64,000 nt of DNA from Poa pratensis (Eukaryota; Streptophyta; Magnoliopsida; Poales; Poaceae), in assembly GCA_947311845.1 (NCBI GenBank), contig CAMZMU010000081.1, positions 4,401,534-4,465,533 on the forward strand. Reading direction: 5' to 3'. How positions within the stretch are numbered: the first letter of the stretch is position 1; the number at the start of each line of letters is the position of its first letter. Shown here piece by piece: positions 46,401-57,700 of the stretch. The position numbers were made by a program, and so were the translations under genes. The notes below the pieces were generated by a model, which made no database searches, was not told where the DNA came from, and saw only the letters and a program-made list of their open reading frames with translations.

Positions 46401-46991
46401 TGTCAATACCTTCATGCACCAATTACAACTCACTGGACAGCTGCCAAGAGGATCCTACGCTATGTTTAGGCCACATTGTCACTTGGTGTTACATTCATAC
46501 GTTCCTCTCATATGAGTCTGAGTGCCTTTTCAGATGCAGACTGGGCTGGATGTCCTGATGATCGACGCTCCACTGGAGGTCTTGCTGTCTTTCTTGGACC
46601 GAATCTTGTTTCCTGGAGTTCTCGGAAGCAAGCTACAGTTTCTAGATCAAGCACAGAGGCAGAATACAAAGCTGTGGCCAATGCTACTGCTGAATTAATA
46701 TGGGTTGAGGCACTCCTTCTTGAGCTTGGTGTTCCAAGGAAAGAGAAACCTTGTTTATGGTGTGATAACATAGGAGCTACCTATTTGTCTGCAAATCCTA
46801 TTTTTCATGCTCGTACAAAACACATAGAGATTGATTATCATTTCGTTCGTGAGAGAGTAGCAAGTAAAAGTCTAGAAATCAAGTTTATTTCTAGTAAAGA
46901 CCAAGTGGCTAATGGCTTTACAAAAGCACTTCCTGTAAAACAGTTAGATGGGTTTAAGCGTAATCTAAATCTTTGTAAGAGTTTAGATTAA
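43441..46991 (+). pseudogene. copia pol: protease, integrase, reverse transcriptase, RNase H (multiple lesions)
   Basis: Protease active site WYSDTGATDH (about 43473). GAG-pre-integrase WHRRLGHPSS (about 43880). Integrase core with DVWG, QTDWGGEY and AERKHR supplying the D, D and E residues (44060-44370). RT with DCKWVYRIK and [10 protein letters not shown], and the catalytic YVDDI (about 46036). RNase H with SDADWAGC and SSTEAEY (46530-46670). Lesions: TAA at 43857, a frameshift near 44750, TAG at 45061, TGA at 45763 between RT halves and TAG near 46467. The enzymes would copy and integrate the element; this copy cannot make a full polyprotein. Confidence 0.9.
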
Positions 46992-46998
46992 GGGAGGC

Positions 46999-47140
46999 TG
47001 TTAAACATGTAATACCGTATACGTTATGGTGTAGTACACCAACCATATACGGCCCCTATGTATACGCCTTCGGAGGATTTCCGGCTATATAAACACGAAC
47101 CCCGAACCCTAACAGGTATCGGTTTCCGCTACGTTTGATA
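46999..47140 (+). repeat. 3' LTR of the copia element (142 bp)
   Basis: Same length and ends as the left LTR, six substitutions, followed by the AGGGA duplication. Confidence 0.92.
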
Positions 47141-47236
47141 AGGGAATCAGGGTTACCCAAGTGATCGTATGTCACCCAGTGCTCCTGTATTAGCCCGTTG
47201 ACAGGATGACCCTTCTCGAGAAAATTCACAGAATGA

Positions 47237-47334
47237 TGCTCCCTCTGATACAGAAAAACTGTCGCAAGTTATACGTATTACTTGTACTTGGTACGTTGTT
47301 TTCTCACGACACATTTGGCAGATCGGAGGGAGTA
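47237..47334. mobile_element. Short Stowaway-like MITE (~98 bp)
   Basis: CTCCCTCTGATACAG on the left and GATCGGAGGGAGTA on the right. Subterminal ACTGTCGCAAG and CTCACGACACAT are also partly inverted. The left TA has become TG. Confidence 0.6.
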
Positions 47335-47621
47335 ATACAAAATGATTAAGTGATTCAGGTTACACCATTTATCTCTTTACTTGATAGATTAAGTATCTTT
47401 TTTCTAGATGATAGATTAAATATGTAGTATAACAACATGTTCCACACGGAGGATTTATTTACCACATTGCATTTTCTTCTTCTGAATATGAGGTTGTGAA
47501 ACCCTCAAGATCTAAAAACGACCCTGCAAAACCTGCGGCCCCGACGTCCTCCGCGGGTATCTCGCAAGATCTGGCCAACAATGAAACCATTTAGTTTGGA
47601 GGTGATTTGGAGGACGGGCAA

Positions 47622-47690
47622 CAAGATCTCCGCGGGTATACGGTTTTCAAAATCGCCAACAAGATCTCCGCGGGTATACGGTTTTCACAT
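47622..47690. repeat. Tandem duplication of ~38 bp
   Basis: CAACAAGATCTCCGCGGGTA plus TACGGTTTTCA occurs twice in succession. A diverged third piece (CCGCGGGTATCTCGCAAGAT) lies at about 47551. Confidence 0.7.
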
Positions 47691-48187
47691 TGTCTTGCAT
47701 GATGCCTATGAGGAGCCGCCATTGCACCCTTGCCCCATTAGCCAGTGGCGGCACTACAGGTAGACCATACTGGGTCATGGCCCACCCTTTCATTTGATTT
47801 TTACATAAAAATCTGGTATTATTTCGGCTTACTATTTGTGTTGATTTGGCCCACTCTAGGTGAACCAGCCCATGCTTAATTTTCATGCACGCTCCGCCAC
47901 TGCCATTTGCGTCGATCACCGCCGGTGGGAGGCTCCTTGTGCACATTGCATGGTACTTTGTTGTCATCGTTGAGACAACTGAAATTAGTGGGGCGGGCGT
48001 CTCTTGAAGGGTGTTATACTCATCTGTACATAGCAATACATAGGACATCTCCCAAAAAACACATAATGCATTTCGGCGACGGTGAAAAATAAAAATATGT
48101 GTGTGATGAGGGCCCTAGGACGGGGCACCTTCTGCTAACAATAATGGCAATATAGAGACTTATATATCGAGTGAGGTGATTTGGAGG

Positions 48188-48575
48188 ACGAGCTCCACGG
48201 AGCTCGTTTTTTTAGAAAAATTTAAAAACAATGTTTTTAAGTTTCGAAAAAATGTGAAAACAATTCTGGATGTCGACAATGATTATTTTTACCAGCGTGC
48301 AAAATTTCAGTTCGAAATATTGTGAAGTTTGGGCTGTGTAAAAATAACAAATATCTGAATCTGAGACGTGAACCGTGCAAAATTCGAAAAATTTCATATT
48401 TGTCAGAGTTTGTCATTTTTGTATAGGCCGGAATACAAACTATTTCGGGTTGAAAATTTACAGAACCGTATACTATATCATTGTAAACATCTAAGATTTT
48501 TTGCAGAATTTTTGAAAACATTAAAATGTCGATTTAAAAAATTAAAAAATTAAGGGCGCCGTGGAGCCCGTGCTT
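48188..48575. mobile_element. Fold-back MITE (~388 bp)
   Basis: Left ACGAGCTCCACGGAGCTCG and right GGCGCCGTGGAGCCCGTGC are imperfect inverted repeats, followed inward by A/T-rich arms that also pair (TTTTTTAGAAAAATTT and AAATTAAAAAATTAA regions). No coding sequence. Confidence 0.6.
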
Positions 48576-49758
48576 CAAATGGACTTTCCGCCTTATATAC
48601 GACACTTTCCACGATGGTTCGCCCCAAGCCAGGCGAAGTAACCATGTAATTGTTGGGTTCAAATGAACCCAATGGATCAGTACGGATTAGTTCTAAACTC
48701 TACTTAACATGTTATACAATTTAGTTTGACCCCGTTGTTTTATGAGAGAAGCGCAGAGGTCAACCCGCTTCAAATATCGAACATGAATTCTAACAATGCA
48801 ACGGAGTTTCGGTGGAATCGGATCACAAATAATCACAGGTCATGCGTTGCAAACAACTATATTTGATGTTTGTTGTTGTGTGCCTTTGATCGTTCCGCCG
48901 CGACATTTAGGAATAATGCCTTATTTCTTAGATAATTTTGTTGTAAAATATGATTGGGGGTCTCGGCTAGCTATTGATGTTTGTCGTTGCATAAAGGAGA
49001 CGTGAGCTTGCTATTTTGTGTTATCGAAAAGAATCTTCATGTCCTGTGTGGGTCCAACATACACTGCACGCGTCTTCTCAAGTGCAATGGAAAAGACTCG
49101 TTGGCGATGGTGCTTTTGATCTCGCAATGGTGAATACTCGACGTCTCTTCTGGCATGCGTCTCGGCGACGCTGGAATCAGGCGGTGGCTGCTGGTTTCGG
49201 CGAGTGCAGAAACCTTAGAAATAGTTCTGCATTTTCAGTCTTTTTAAATTTGCTTGAAACTTGAAAAGATCCAATTAGAAATTGACTAGATCCAACGTGG
49301 CATGCACCCAGCTGCATATACTTATCGGATGGCAGATGGACGTGACGGAAACTGTCACACGCCGATCGCGAGGCCGGCCAGTCTGCGGGCGGAACCCGGA
49401 AGTGGCGTGGAGCTAGCCAACGAGGCAGGTAGATCATCGCTAGCTCTCTATTTGGTCGGTCCGTGTGTACTGGAAGGAAGAGAGAATCGATAGGCAGGAG
49501 GATCGTACGTGCGACAGTACTAGGAGAGCAATAAGTGCGGACGTGCACCCACTCGTGCAGTGCAGGTACGTGTGCAGTGCAGGCGTCCGGCCTCATGCAT
49601 GTGCTGCCTCTGACGCTGACCATCGCGTCGACGTGTCCCCCACCCCTGTGCCGTGCCGCCCAAAAGCTGCCCAGGTGTGCACCAACGCACGCATGGATGG
49701 ATGGATGCCTCCACACAACCCCGGGATCCTATGTGCGAGACTTGCGACACGAACATAG
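48576..49758. other. Intergenic DNA, no recognised gene
   Basis: Frames on both strands reach 179 codons at 49716-49177 (minus) but contain no recognised domain and reflect rising GC content. Confidence 0.35.
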
Positions 49759-50052
49759 AGCATCTCCAGCCGGTGGAGAGAGGCAGTGCGCCGACGTGGT
49801 TCGCGCCGCCGCCTACCGCATCGCGCTCCTCCTCCTCGCGTGCGACACCTCCTCATGTCAAGACGGAGGCATCCTAGTTGCTGCCACAGATTCCCCCCTC
49901 TCCAAGGTCAGGACGGAGGCGTCCTGGTCGCCGCCGCCGAGGAGACGGAGGCTCTCCTAATAGGGCGGCAACGTGTGACAACGCTCCCTATAGCACGTGT
50001 CCGACACACTTGCGGGACGCTTTATTGGCAGCGCCGGTGGAGAGGCTCTTAT
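49759..50052. mobile_element. Possible GC-rich MITE with GAGCATCTCCAGC-type ends
   Basis: Left GAGCATCTCCAGCCGGTG and right CGCCGGTGGAGAGGCTC are approximate inverted repeats. A GACGGAGGC(A/G)TCCT motif is repeated at about 49863 and 49913. GAGCATCTCCA ends are common on grass MITEs. No duplication was identified. Confidence 0.35.
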
Positions 50053-50177
50053 GTCACAGTTTTGAATTAAACAACACTTTTGAAGTAACCCAATTCAAAA
50101 CTGCTACACTTATTGTGAATTGGAGGGAGTAATATCTTTTGTCCTATATTGCCTTCTGTCAAACTATAAGAGACTAA

Positions 50178-52158
50178 CTAGTTAAATTTCTGCGCGGCGG
50201 CACGCCGCGCCCTTAGTGAAAATATTGATTTTTTTTTTTGTTTTAAGTTTCAGCATGCAAATTTGCATGTCCACAGAACTCTAACTTCTCAACATAATGC
50301 ATTTTTGTTGAGAATTGTCCGAAACATTTAAACATAAAATTTTCAGTATCCACTGAGAGTTGGTTTCCACCGGATATTCTTTCAACAAAATATGTGAAAA
50401 TAGCAGTAGTTGCTTTTCAAAATAGACGACATTCGAGTGTATATACAATGTTTTTTTGTGAAGGTACGTCATAAGTACCACAAATTAGAATGATTCAAAA
50501 TAGTTTCCACACATGAACCTAACATGATATTCCGGGCACCTACAGAATCCTATGGTTTTTGAATTCCATGTTTCCAAAATCTTTGATACCATAAAAATCG
50601 ATGAAAATCATGAGAAATCCATACCACTGGTTGTTGTGTTTTTGTTTTCAATAAAATTATGAAGGGATCCGGACCTGATCAGTTATATTTATTTCTAGAA
50701 ATACTTTCATTTTATGGAAATTGTTCTGAAGAGGAAGTGCATTAGGATTTTCTCCAAATATTCGGCAATTCAAAATGACGCACCCATAGCGTCAATTAAG
50801 TTATTCAACTTTGTCGGAAGTTTGTTAAAAAAACTGATATTTTTTTAACTTTCATAGTTGGAAAATCGTCCTTTTCCTTTTTTTTTGAAGTATGTAGGCA
50901 CAAATTCTTAGTAATTGGAGATGCAATTTTTTTTTGTTATTTGAATGCAATATATTAATAGTTCACATCATATTCAGTTGGGAAATAAAATTACTTAGCT
51001 AAAACCATGTGCATGAGTAATTAGTTTTTTTCTTTCCGAGCATTTAGATATTTGTGTCGTATTTTTATGGTGGATACATTAATAGATATTGATTTTGTAG
51101 GCTTAATGATTTTGTGGGAATTGGGTGGGAAAGTGGGTCCGATATTTCTTAAACTTTCATAGTTGGAAAATCGTCCTTTTTCTCCTTTTTGAAGTATGTA
51201 GGCACAAATTCTTAGTAATTGGAGATGTAATTTTTTTTTTGTTATTTGAATGCAATATATTAATAGTTCACATCATATTTGTTGGGAAATAAAATTACTT
51301 AGCTAAAACCATGAGCGCAAGTAATTAGTTTCTTTTTTCGAGCATTTAGATATTTGTGTCGTATTTTTACAGTGGATACATTAATAGTTATTGATTTTGT
51401 GGAAATTGGGTGGAAAAGTGGGTCCCATCTGTCAGCATTTTATTATTTTCTGTAAATTTGTGGGGAGGGGGGGGGATTATTGCATTTTCTGGAAATTGTT
51501 CCGCTGACGTTGGGGTGACGTCATCAAGGGCTGGGCTTCCCAGCGCGACGACGGCGACGACCACGGCGGCGCCGCGGCACGGCGATCTGAGACGCGCGGG
51601 TGGCGTGGGGACGCGCGTGGAGGCGGGGTCTCCTGGAGCGGCGGCGCCGCTCCACTTGGGTCGTCGGAGCTCCGCCGGCGACGTGTGAATGTGACGGCCG
51701 GAGGAAGAGGATGGCGGCGACGATTCCGCCGCTTGTCGGCCGGCCCAGCAGGCGGCTGTAGGTGAGGAGGGAGAGGACGACACGGCGGAGGTCGCCGTCA
51801 GCATCGATTTGATCGAGGAGGAACAGAACGGCGGGGCGGAGCGTCGGCGTCGCCGGCGACCATGGGCACGCGCCGAAGAAGAAGAGAGAAGGAAAGTTGT
51901 GTGGATGGTTTTGCAAAAAGGTCCACGGGTTTTCGTCAAAATGTGAGTTAGTCCCTCTCTGCGGGAATTTGTGGATCGTGGGTATAATTCCTGTGTTTGT
52001 GAGGGGTGTTTTTGCAAAGTAGACACGGGGAGGCTAGGAGCCGTCGGATGGAAAGCGGACGGCCAGATAAGCGCACGTTACTATTCTTTGAACAGTAACG
52101 TGCGCTTGGAGAGCTCTCAGGGCAGCGATCTGCACGTCTTTTATATATTAATTATAGG
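50178..52158 (-). mobile_element. Non-autonomous Helitron (minus strand, 1981 bp)
   Basis: The minus-strand 3' end has hairpin GCGCGGCG-TG-CCGCCGCGC, then AGAAATTTAA and CTAG|T (plus 50178-50181, host A at 50177). The 5' end is near 52158 (minus A|CCTATAATTAATATA; expected TC mutated to CC). It belongs to the same family as the Helitron at 40096-41885 by hairpin, AAATTTA-CTAGT end, GCCGTCCGCT segment and GC-rich block (51490-51880). No Rep/helicase gene, so it would have moved in trans. Confidence 0.78.
50840..51425. repeat. Tandem duplication of ~300 bp inside the Helitron
   Basis: Segments from ACTTTCATAGTTGGAAAATC at about 50849 and 51151 continue in parallel through GAAGTATGTAGGCACAAATT, ATATTAATAGTTCACATC and GATATTTGTGTCGTATTTTT to GGGTGG(A/G)AAAGTGGGTCC. 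The second unit is slightly shorter. Confidence 0.85.
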
Positions 52159-53404
52159 TAATATGTACAGTTAGAAAACTTTCAGCTAAATATGGCCCCA
52201 CCCAAAAAACGCAACAGTGAAATTCGTTCTCACAATCTCAGAGGGCCCCAAGAACGTCAGAATACGCTATTTACTTTGGCTTATCTGGAATGCAAAAATG
52301 GCTAAGTTATTTGAAATAAGCCATTAGATATGACTTTTTGCAATCTCAGAACGCTAACATGAATGATGTATACTGAGATTTTCAGAACCTATGCAGAAGT
52401 CTCAGAGACTCTAACAGTGCAAAAACGTCATATAAAATTAATCGATTATTTCAAATGACTTGGCCTTTTTGCATTTTGTAGGCTCAAATCAGCCAACTCG
52501 AATGGCGTATTCTGAAACTTTCAGAACCTCTGCGATTGTCAGAATTTCATTTTAAATGATATATCCTTGTTCACTTCGAGTTTGGAAATGAAGCATTTGA
52601 TCGAGTTGACTGGGTTAGGTGTAATCTTCCTCCACTGCTTGCTTGCCCATCTAGATAGTATGCAATGTAGCTCAATATTTGTTCTCTATGGCTTGGTTCG
52701 TCAACAAATATATGACCTACTTTGTGGTCCTGTTATTATAGAGATGGACCGATTTCTCCAATTCTAGGCTATTTGACATATTCAAAGTTTCTTCTATTCC
52801 ACTTTACACGTTTAATGTAAAAATGTGTTCTTGTTCGGTTCTTATTAGTTGCTCACGGGAAGTAGGAACAATACTGACTGTACCAAAGGTTTTAAGTGGT
52901 ACTCCCTCCGTTCTGAAGATTATGTGACGAGAGGGATCAAGCAGGGGAGCCAGGGCACCTCCGGAATAGCTCCACCTAGCTTAGCATTCATTTGGCTACA
53001 CAATTTCTCTGCATCTGCGGCTACATGCAGCAGCTCAGCACAGCGAAGGTCCTGCTAGGAAACAAACCTTCTGCCTTGAGAATTGTTGTATCCACCATCA
53101 CTACCTTGTGTGACGCTACTTTCCTCAATGCATTGAAATTATACATTGTTACATTGTATGTTCACTGGCTATTCTGGATTGATCAGCATGTATTTGTAAC
53201 ACTGTCATTCTGTTGATCTGCTCGATGGGTTGAGAGCCGAAACTGCGCATGGACTAAATCCGGTACTGCTGTACCTCAAGCTGTGGATCTGCTCGATGGG
53301 TTGTCAGCAAGTAGATTTGTTCGTGGTTAGTCCGGTATCCGATTTTCGCAAGCGAAAACCGACTATGATATGTTCATAGTTACTAAACCTTCTTATTTTG
53401 GCAG
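52159..53404. other. Intergenic or intronic DNA upstream of an exon-like segment
   Basis: AT-rich. A half Stowaway end (TACTCCCTCCGTTCTGAAGA) lies at about 52899. A segment around 53040-53130 reads GNKPSALRIVVSTITTLCD in plus frame, which could be an exon of the same unknown gene as the following feature. Confidence 0.3.
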
Positions 53405-53566
53405 GACTTGACGATGTGTGCCCATCAATAACAACTTTTGAGAGTGCAGCGTTGAAGATCATATTAGATTTAAGAAAGCCGCAAGAGACTACCACCAATG
53501 CCACTTTTACTAATTTGGCATGTACCCCTTATACAGATTACATTTTGTCAGGCAGCTGTTCCAAAG
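53405..53566 (+). CDS. Exon-like segment of an unidentified gene
   Basis: 162 bp (54 codons' worth) between acceptor TTATTTTGGCAG| and donor CCAAAG|GTAA, open throughout and protein-like in composition (ITTFESAALKIILDLRKPQ, then TTNATFTNLACTPYTDYI). I do not recognise the family. No start or stop exon was located with confidence, so it may be a gene fragment. The downstream tandem duplication begins ~170 bp further on. Confidence 0.35.
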
Positions 53567-53737
53567 GTAAAATCATATTGCTTTATATTGTAGTCTATGT
53601 CTGCGCTGTTCGTTTGGGTTACCAATTGCTTCCCTATATATCGCCATTCACCGGGACGTTTAGTGCGTGTGATATAGGTCTCGAAATGAAGCATCCTGTG
53701 ATACGTGTCAGTCCTCGCACTCCATTGCGCCCTATTA

Positions 53738-55710
53738 AAAGTATCAGAGGCTGAAAACGTATGAATAGATCATCGGCTGCATTCATTGAGAATTTAACAC
53801 TTCGAAAATGGTCTCTGGTGCAACTGCACAAAAGAGCATGCTCGATCGTGTGACAGTTTCATATGACGCACAAGCTGGGCCAGTCTTAATATTTTCTCAC
53901 CACCTGCTCGCCGAATAGGCGATGCTGAAAACTGACATTGAGCAAGCCTAATTTCCAGCAGCTGATAGCAGTTACCCTGCAACTGCACATAATGCACGCC
54001 GCAAGCAGCAAATGATCAGAGTGCTCACTTCTACAATGTTTTGTTTCTCGGACCTTGTAAGGATGGAAACAATAAGATATCACCATTCCAAACAATGCAA
54101 CACAGCAACGGACAATAAGGTGTCAGGATGGAAGCACACACAGATTTATATTAATGTTCAGGTTCGACGTCTTTTCTACAAGAATGCTACAACAACTCCT
54201 CTCAAGACAAATATAACCATGTCCAGTTCTCACTACTCCAATGGTGAGCTTATTGGTCTCCACAAGACCTACCTAAGCAGATGCAATGGATGCATAAATA
54301 AAAATAATCGAATATTTAATGTAGAAACTGACTATGATTCAACCATTTAACTCAACAGTACGTTCCAAGCCCAAAGTTTTTCTAAAAGTCAGATGTAGAT
54401 TTGCAAGTCGACAAAGAGGAAAATCTGCCTCCTTTCCTTCTCAGCTACAGCAAATGGGGGGAAACAAGAAACACCCAAATATTTACTATTAAGAAGACCA
54501 CTAGATAAAAAGATAAGGTCAATTCTTCAGCTAAAAAAATAGGGATTTGAAGTATATAGATTTGCAAACAATTGACTACTAGGAAGAACCACTAGATCAA
54601 TAAATAAGTAAAGGAAATTCAGTTCCCCATCCCACAAATAAATAGAGGCACAAGGATGAACAGTTGGCAAATATTTCAAAGCAGAGCATGCTGACTTGGT
54701 AATCTTTGCTTGCTTCAATACAGTGACACGTTAGACCTTCAGCCCGAACGAGTACCAATACAAGTATATATTCCATGCAACCACAAAACAGTCAGAATTT
54801 CTGATCACAACTTTATATTCATCCATGCAAAAAACAAGAAGAAGCCGGGAGGCTAATTCAGCCCGAACGAGTACCCAATACACGTATATATTTCATGCAG
54901 CCACAAAACAGTCAGAGTTTCTGATCACAAGTATCAGAGGCTGAAAACGTATGAATAGATCATCGGCTGCATCTGCATGCAGCTGCAGGGATAATTTAAC
55001 TGGTGCAGCTGCACAAAAGAGAATGCTCGATCGGATGACAGTTCCATATGACGCACAAAAGCTGGGTCAGTCTAAATATTTTCTCACCACCTGCTCGCCG
55101 AATAGAAAACTGACATTGAGAAGGCCTAAATGTCAGCAACTGAGAGCAGTTACCTTGCAATGGCACATAATACACGCCGCGAGCAGCAAATGACCAGAGT
55201 GCTCACTTCTGCAACGTTTTGTTTCTCAGATTTATGTTAACTTTTGAGGATGGAAACAATAAGATATCACCATTCCAAACAATGCAACACAGCAACGGAC
55301 AATAAGGTGTCAGGATGGAAGCACACATAGATTTATATTAATGTTCAGGTTCAACGTCTTTTCTACAAGAATGCTACAAGAACTCCTCTCAAGACAAATA
55401 TAACCACGTCCAATTCTCCCTACTCCAATGGTGAGCTTATTGGTCTCCACAAGACCTACCTATGCAGATGCAATGGATGCATGAATTAATCGAATATCTA
55501 ATTGTGAAGGCAGATCAGTTGGCAAATAATTCAAAGCAGAGCATAAGGACTTGGTAATTTTTGCATACTTCAATTCACGTGGTAGACCTTTAGCCCGAAC
55601 GAGTATCAATACAAGTATATATTTCATGCAACCACAAAACAGTCAGAGTTTCTGATCACAAATTTATATTCATCGATGCAAAAAACAAGAAGAAGCCAGG
55701 ATGGCTCATA
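53738..55710. repeat. Tandem segmental duplication (~1.0-1.2 kb units) downstream of the F-box gene
   Basis: 53738-54320 and 54928-55490 align over most of their length: AGTATCAGAGGCTGAAAACG starts both, and AACAATAAGATATCACCATT and TATTGGTCTCCACAAGACCT are shared. A second module, starting GGCAAATA(T/A)TTCAAAGCAG, occurs at 54666 and 55519. Within it a ~75 bp piece starting AGCCCGAACGAGTA occurs three times (54741, 54860, 55592). Small indels separate the copies. The region adjoins the 3' side of the F-box gene and may derive from its 3' UTR. Confidence 0.85.
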
Positions 55711-55860
55711 ATTGATCCAATTCATAGCAGATTCATGAGGATATGATAGCTAGGCCATTAAGAAGAACCACCTTACTCAAAAGCCATCAGACGAAAGGCG
55801 AAGTGTTTACGTCATAACCTTCGAGTGTCGCGAAAAAGGTATGCGGAACAAGAGTTTGTT

Positions 55861-57467
55861 TCAGGCGAGTTCACAAGTATAGACACGTCCAGCACGATGG
55901 AATTTCTCAACTAGTTCACCATCCAAGTCAACGTAAAACATCCACTCGCCATGACAGATCAATAAGAGGACATCACCCTCCACCGAGTGAACCCTGATAT
56001 CCCAATAGCCATACGGCCATTCAATCTGCCCCTTGAATTCTGAATTGACGTTGTACTTGTGCATCCAAACCTCGCTTTCGTAGTTCTGCAAAACCCATAT
56101 ATCAACAATTTTCTTGGCATTACCATAGCTATAAATGCCAAGAGTGTCATCCATCTCAAAGATATATGACTCGCCAGGAACAACAACCGGAGCACGCATC
56201 CGCCGGAACGACTCAGATATGGTGTCAAATACAATTACCACTTTCCCTCCACTCGAATAATCCCTTGTGTACCAATGCAGATTATCACGGACCAAGACAG
56301 GTTTGCGTAGGTACCCAAACACTTCCGCCTCTGTCCTGATGTACCTCGGCAGCTGGTCAGAACCCAGGGCAAAGACATAGTAGAGAACTGGATCCGCGAA
56401 AGTGCGGCGCAGTAACAACCGGTACTCGTCCGTAGGATGGTGCGCATACATCCCCATTAAAGTGAGCCGAGATCGAGATAGTTGCGGGAGGGGAGCGTGC
56501 TGGCGCGTGGCCGGGTTACAGATGGAGTAGCGGATGCCAGTCGGGCATGAGAGAATAAGGAAGCCGTCGCAGGAAGCCTGCAGCCAGAAGGAATATTCTA
56601 GCCCGACGACTGGTTTGAGCCGGGCGCCCAAGGCCCGATGATCAAAGGCGAGGACGTCGCCATTTTCGTAGTGTAAGACCATGGGGATAGGGGTGTAAAC
56701 GGATAGGACAATTTCCGTATCAAATCCGTCGCCGAATCCGTTTTAAAGAATCCATATCCGGTTCCGAAGAATTTGTCGGATAAGGATATCCGATTCCGAA
56801 CTGAACACCCGGATACGGTATAGGATATGGTATAAAAATAGCATCCGAATATGGATTATCCGAATATAAGTTAGGATTATCCGATGGTTATAATCCGAAT
56901 AATCCGATTTTCTACCGAAATGTCTAAACTAATAGAGCACAATTTATATTTAGTGAGTTGTGGGGCTCATTTGTTGAACAACGCCTCCATTGCATGGTCA
57001 TTCTACATACTATGGAGTATAACTTTGTTAGATTATTATGTTGTTGAGCTATTATTTTTGGTTATGTGGCTTGATGATATACATTGCGCATACCGATCCG
57101 ACTAATTTTCTTTTCGCCCCGAATCCGCTCCGTTTCCGTTCCGAATCCGTGATTATATCTATCCGCCCCCGAATCCGCAACCGTTCATTATCCGATCCGA
57201 TCCAAATCTGAGAAAAAAATATGGTAAAGGATATGGTAGAGGCAAAATCCGATCCGATCCGATCCGTTTACACCCCTACATGGGGAGGTCGGGCTGGCGT
57301 CCGTGGTGGGCCTGGAGAAAGTCACGGGATGAGGTGGCGCGTTGCCAGGCGCGGCAAACGGCGCGGCAGCGGAGGACGGATTTGGGAGGGAGGCGGACGA
57401 GGATCTCCCAGACGACTATCTCCTCCGGGAGGTGAGGCACCGCTCCTGCCCTGGAGGCCTTGTTCAT
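55861..57467 (-). pseudogene. F-box gene split by a hAT element
   Basis: Upstream part (57467-57279) encodes 63 residues with an F-box: [19 protein letters not shown] then [14 protein letters not shown]. The downstream part (56682-55861) encodes 273 residues typical of the F-box-associated region of grass F-box proteins (CDGFLILSCPTG, YSICNPATRQHAPLP, LHWYTRDYSS, VVIVFDT). They are separated by a 591 bp hAT element flanked by the exact 8 bp repeat CATGGGGA. Removing the element and one repeat copy leaves the frame open across the junction, ~335 codons. In the present sequence ribosomes meet TAG immediately after the junction Met. Known: F-box proteins recruit substrates to SCF ubiquitin ligases. 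No other lesion is visible, so this is a recent disruption unless the element is spliced out or excised. Confidence 0.85.
56688..57278. mobile_element. hAT non-autonomous element (591 bp) inside the F-box coding region
   Basis: Ends TAGGGGTGTAAACGGAT and ATCCGTTTACACCCCTA are exact inverted repeats. Target duplication CATGGGGA at 56680-56687 and 57279-57286. The subterminal DNA is filled with ATCCGAAT / ATCCGATCCG repeats, as in other hAT MITEs. No transposase. Confidence 0.93.
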
Positions 57468-57700
57468 GGTATCCTATTCCTGCCCTCGAGGATTCAATCT
57501 CCGGCCTTCACCACGGTCGCTGGTGGATCAGAATCAGAGAAGGCGGCGAACTGGCGAGATGGAACACCGGAGACGGGAGAAGTTCAGAATAAGTATTAGT
57601 TGACCCAGCGACTAATATTTACGCTTCCGCACGGAGCTCACGTACTACTGCTCCCATGGGCCTAGTTAAGCCGATTATTCGCTGGGCCTTTTCTTTTTCC
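57468..57700. promoter_or_regulatory. Candidate shared 5' region between divergent F-box gene and L4 pseudogene
   Basis: Only ~230 bp separates the F-box start (minus) from the first possible exon of the plus-strand locus, around 57700-57838. No clear TATA box; CCCATGGGCC and a GGGCCTTTTC motif of the kind common in promoters of plant ribosomal or translation genes are present. Confidence 0.35.

Larger units (their letters stand above)
42084..47140 (+). mobile_element. Ty1/copia retrotransposon, complete structure, coding region mutated (5057 bp)
   Basis: Two 142 bp LTRs (42084-42225, 46999-47140), target duplication AGGGA (42079-42083 and 47141-47145), primer-binding site TGGTATCAGAGC directly after the left LTR, polypurine AAGGGAGGC before the right LTR. 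The order gag, zinc knuckle, protease, integrase, RT, RNase H is that of Ty1/copia. The LTRs start TG but end TA instead of CA in both copies. They differ at six positions by eye (~4%), suggesting an insertion roughly 1-2 million years old with the usual grass substitution rate. Frameshifts and stops throughout make it defective. Confidence 0.93.

Noticed and set aside
51388..52026. 212-codon minus-strand ORF as a host gene
   Set aside because: Lies within Helitron boundaries and is not recognisable as a protein. Treated as Helitron cargo.
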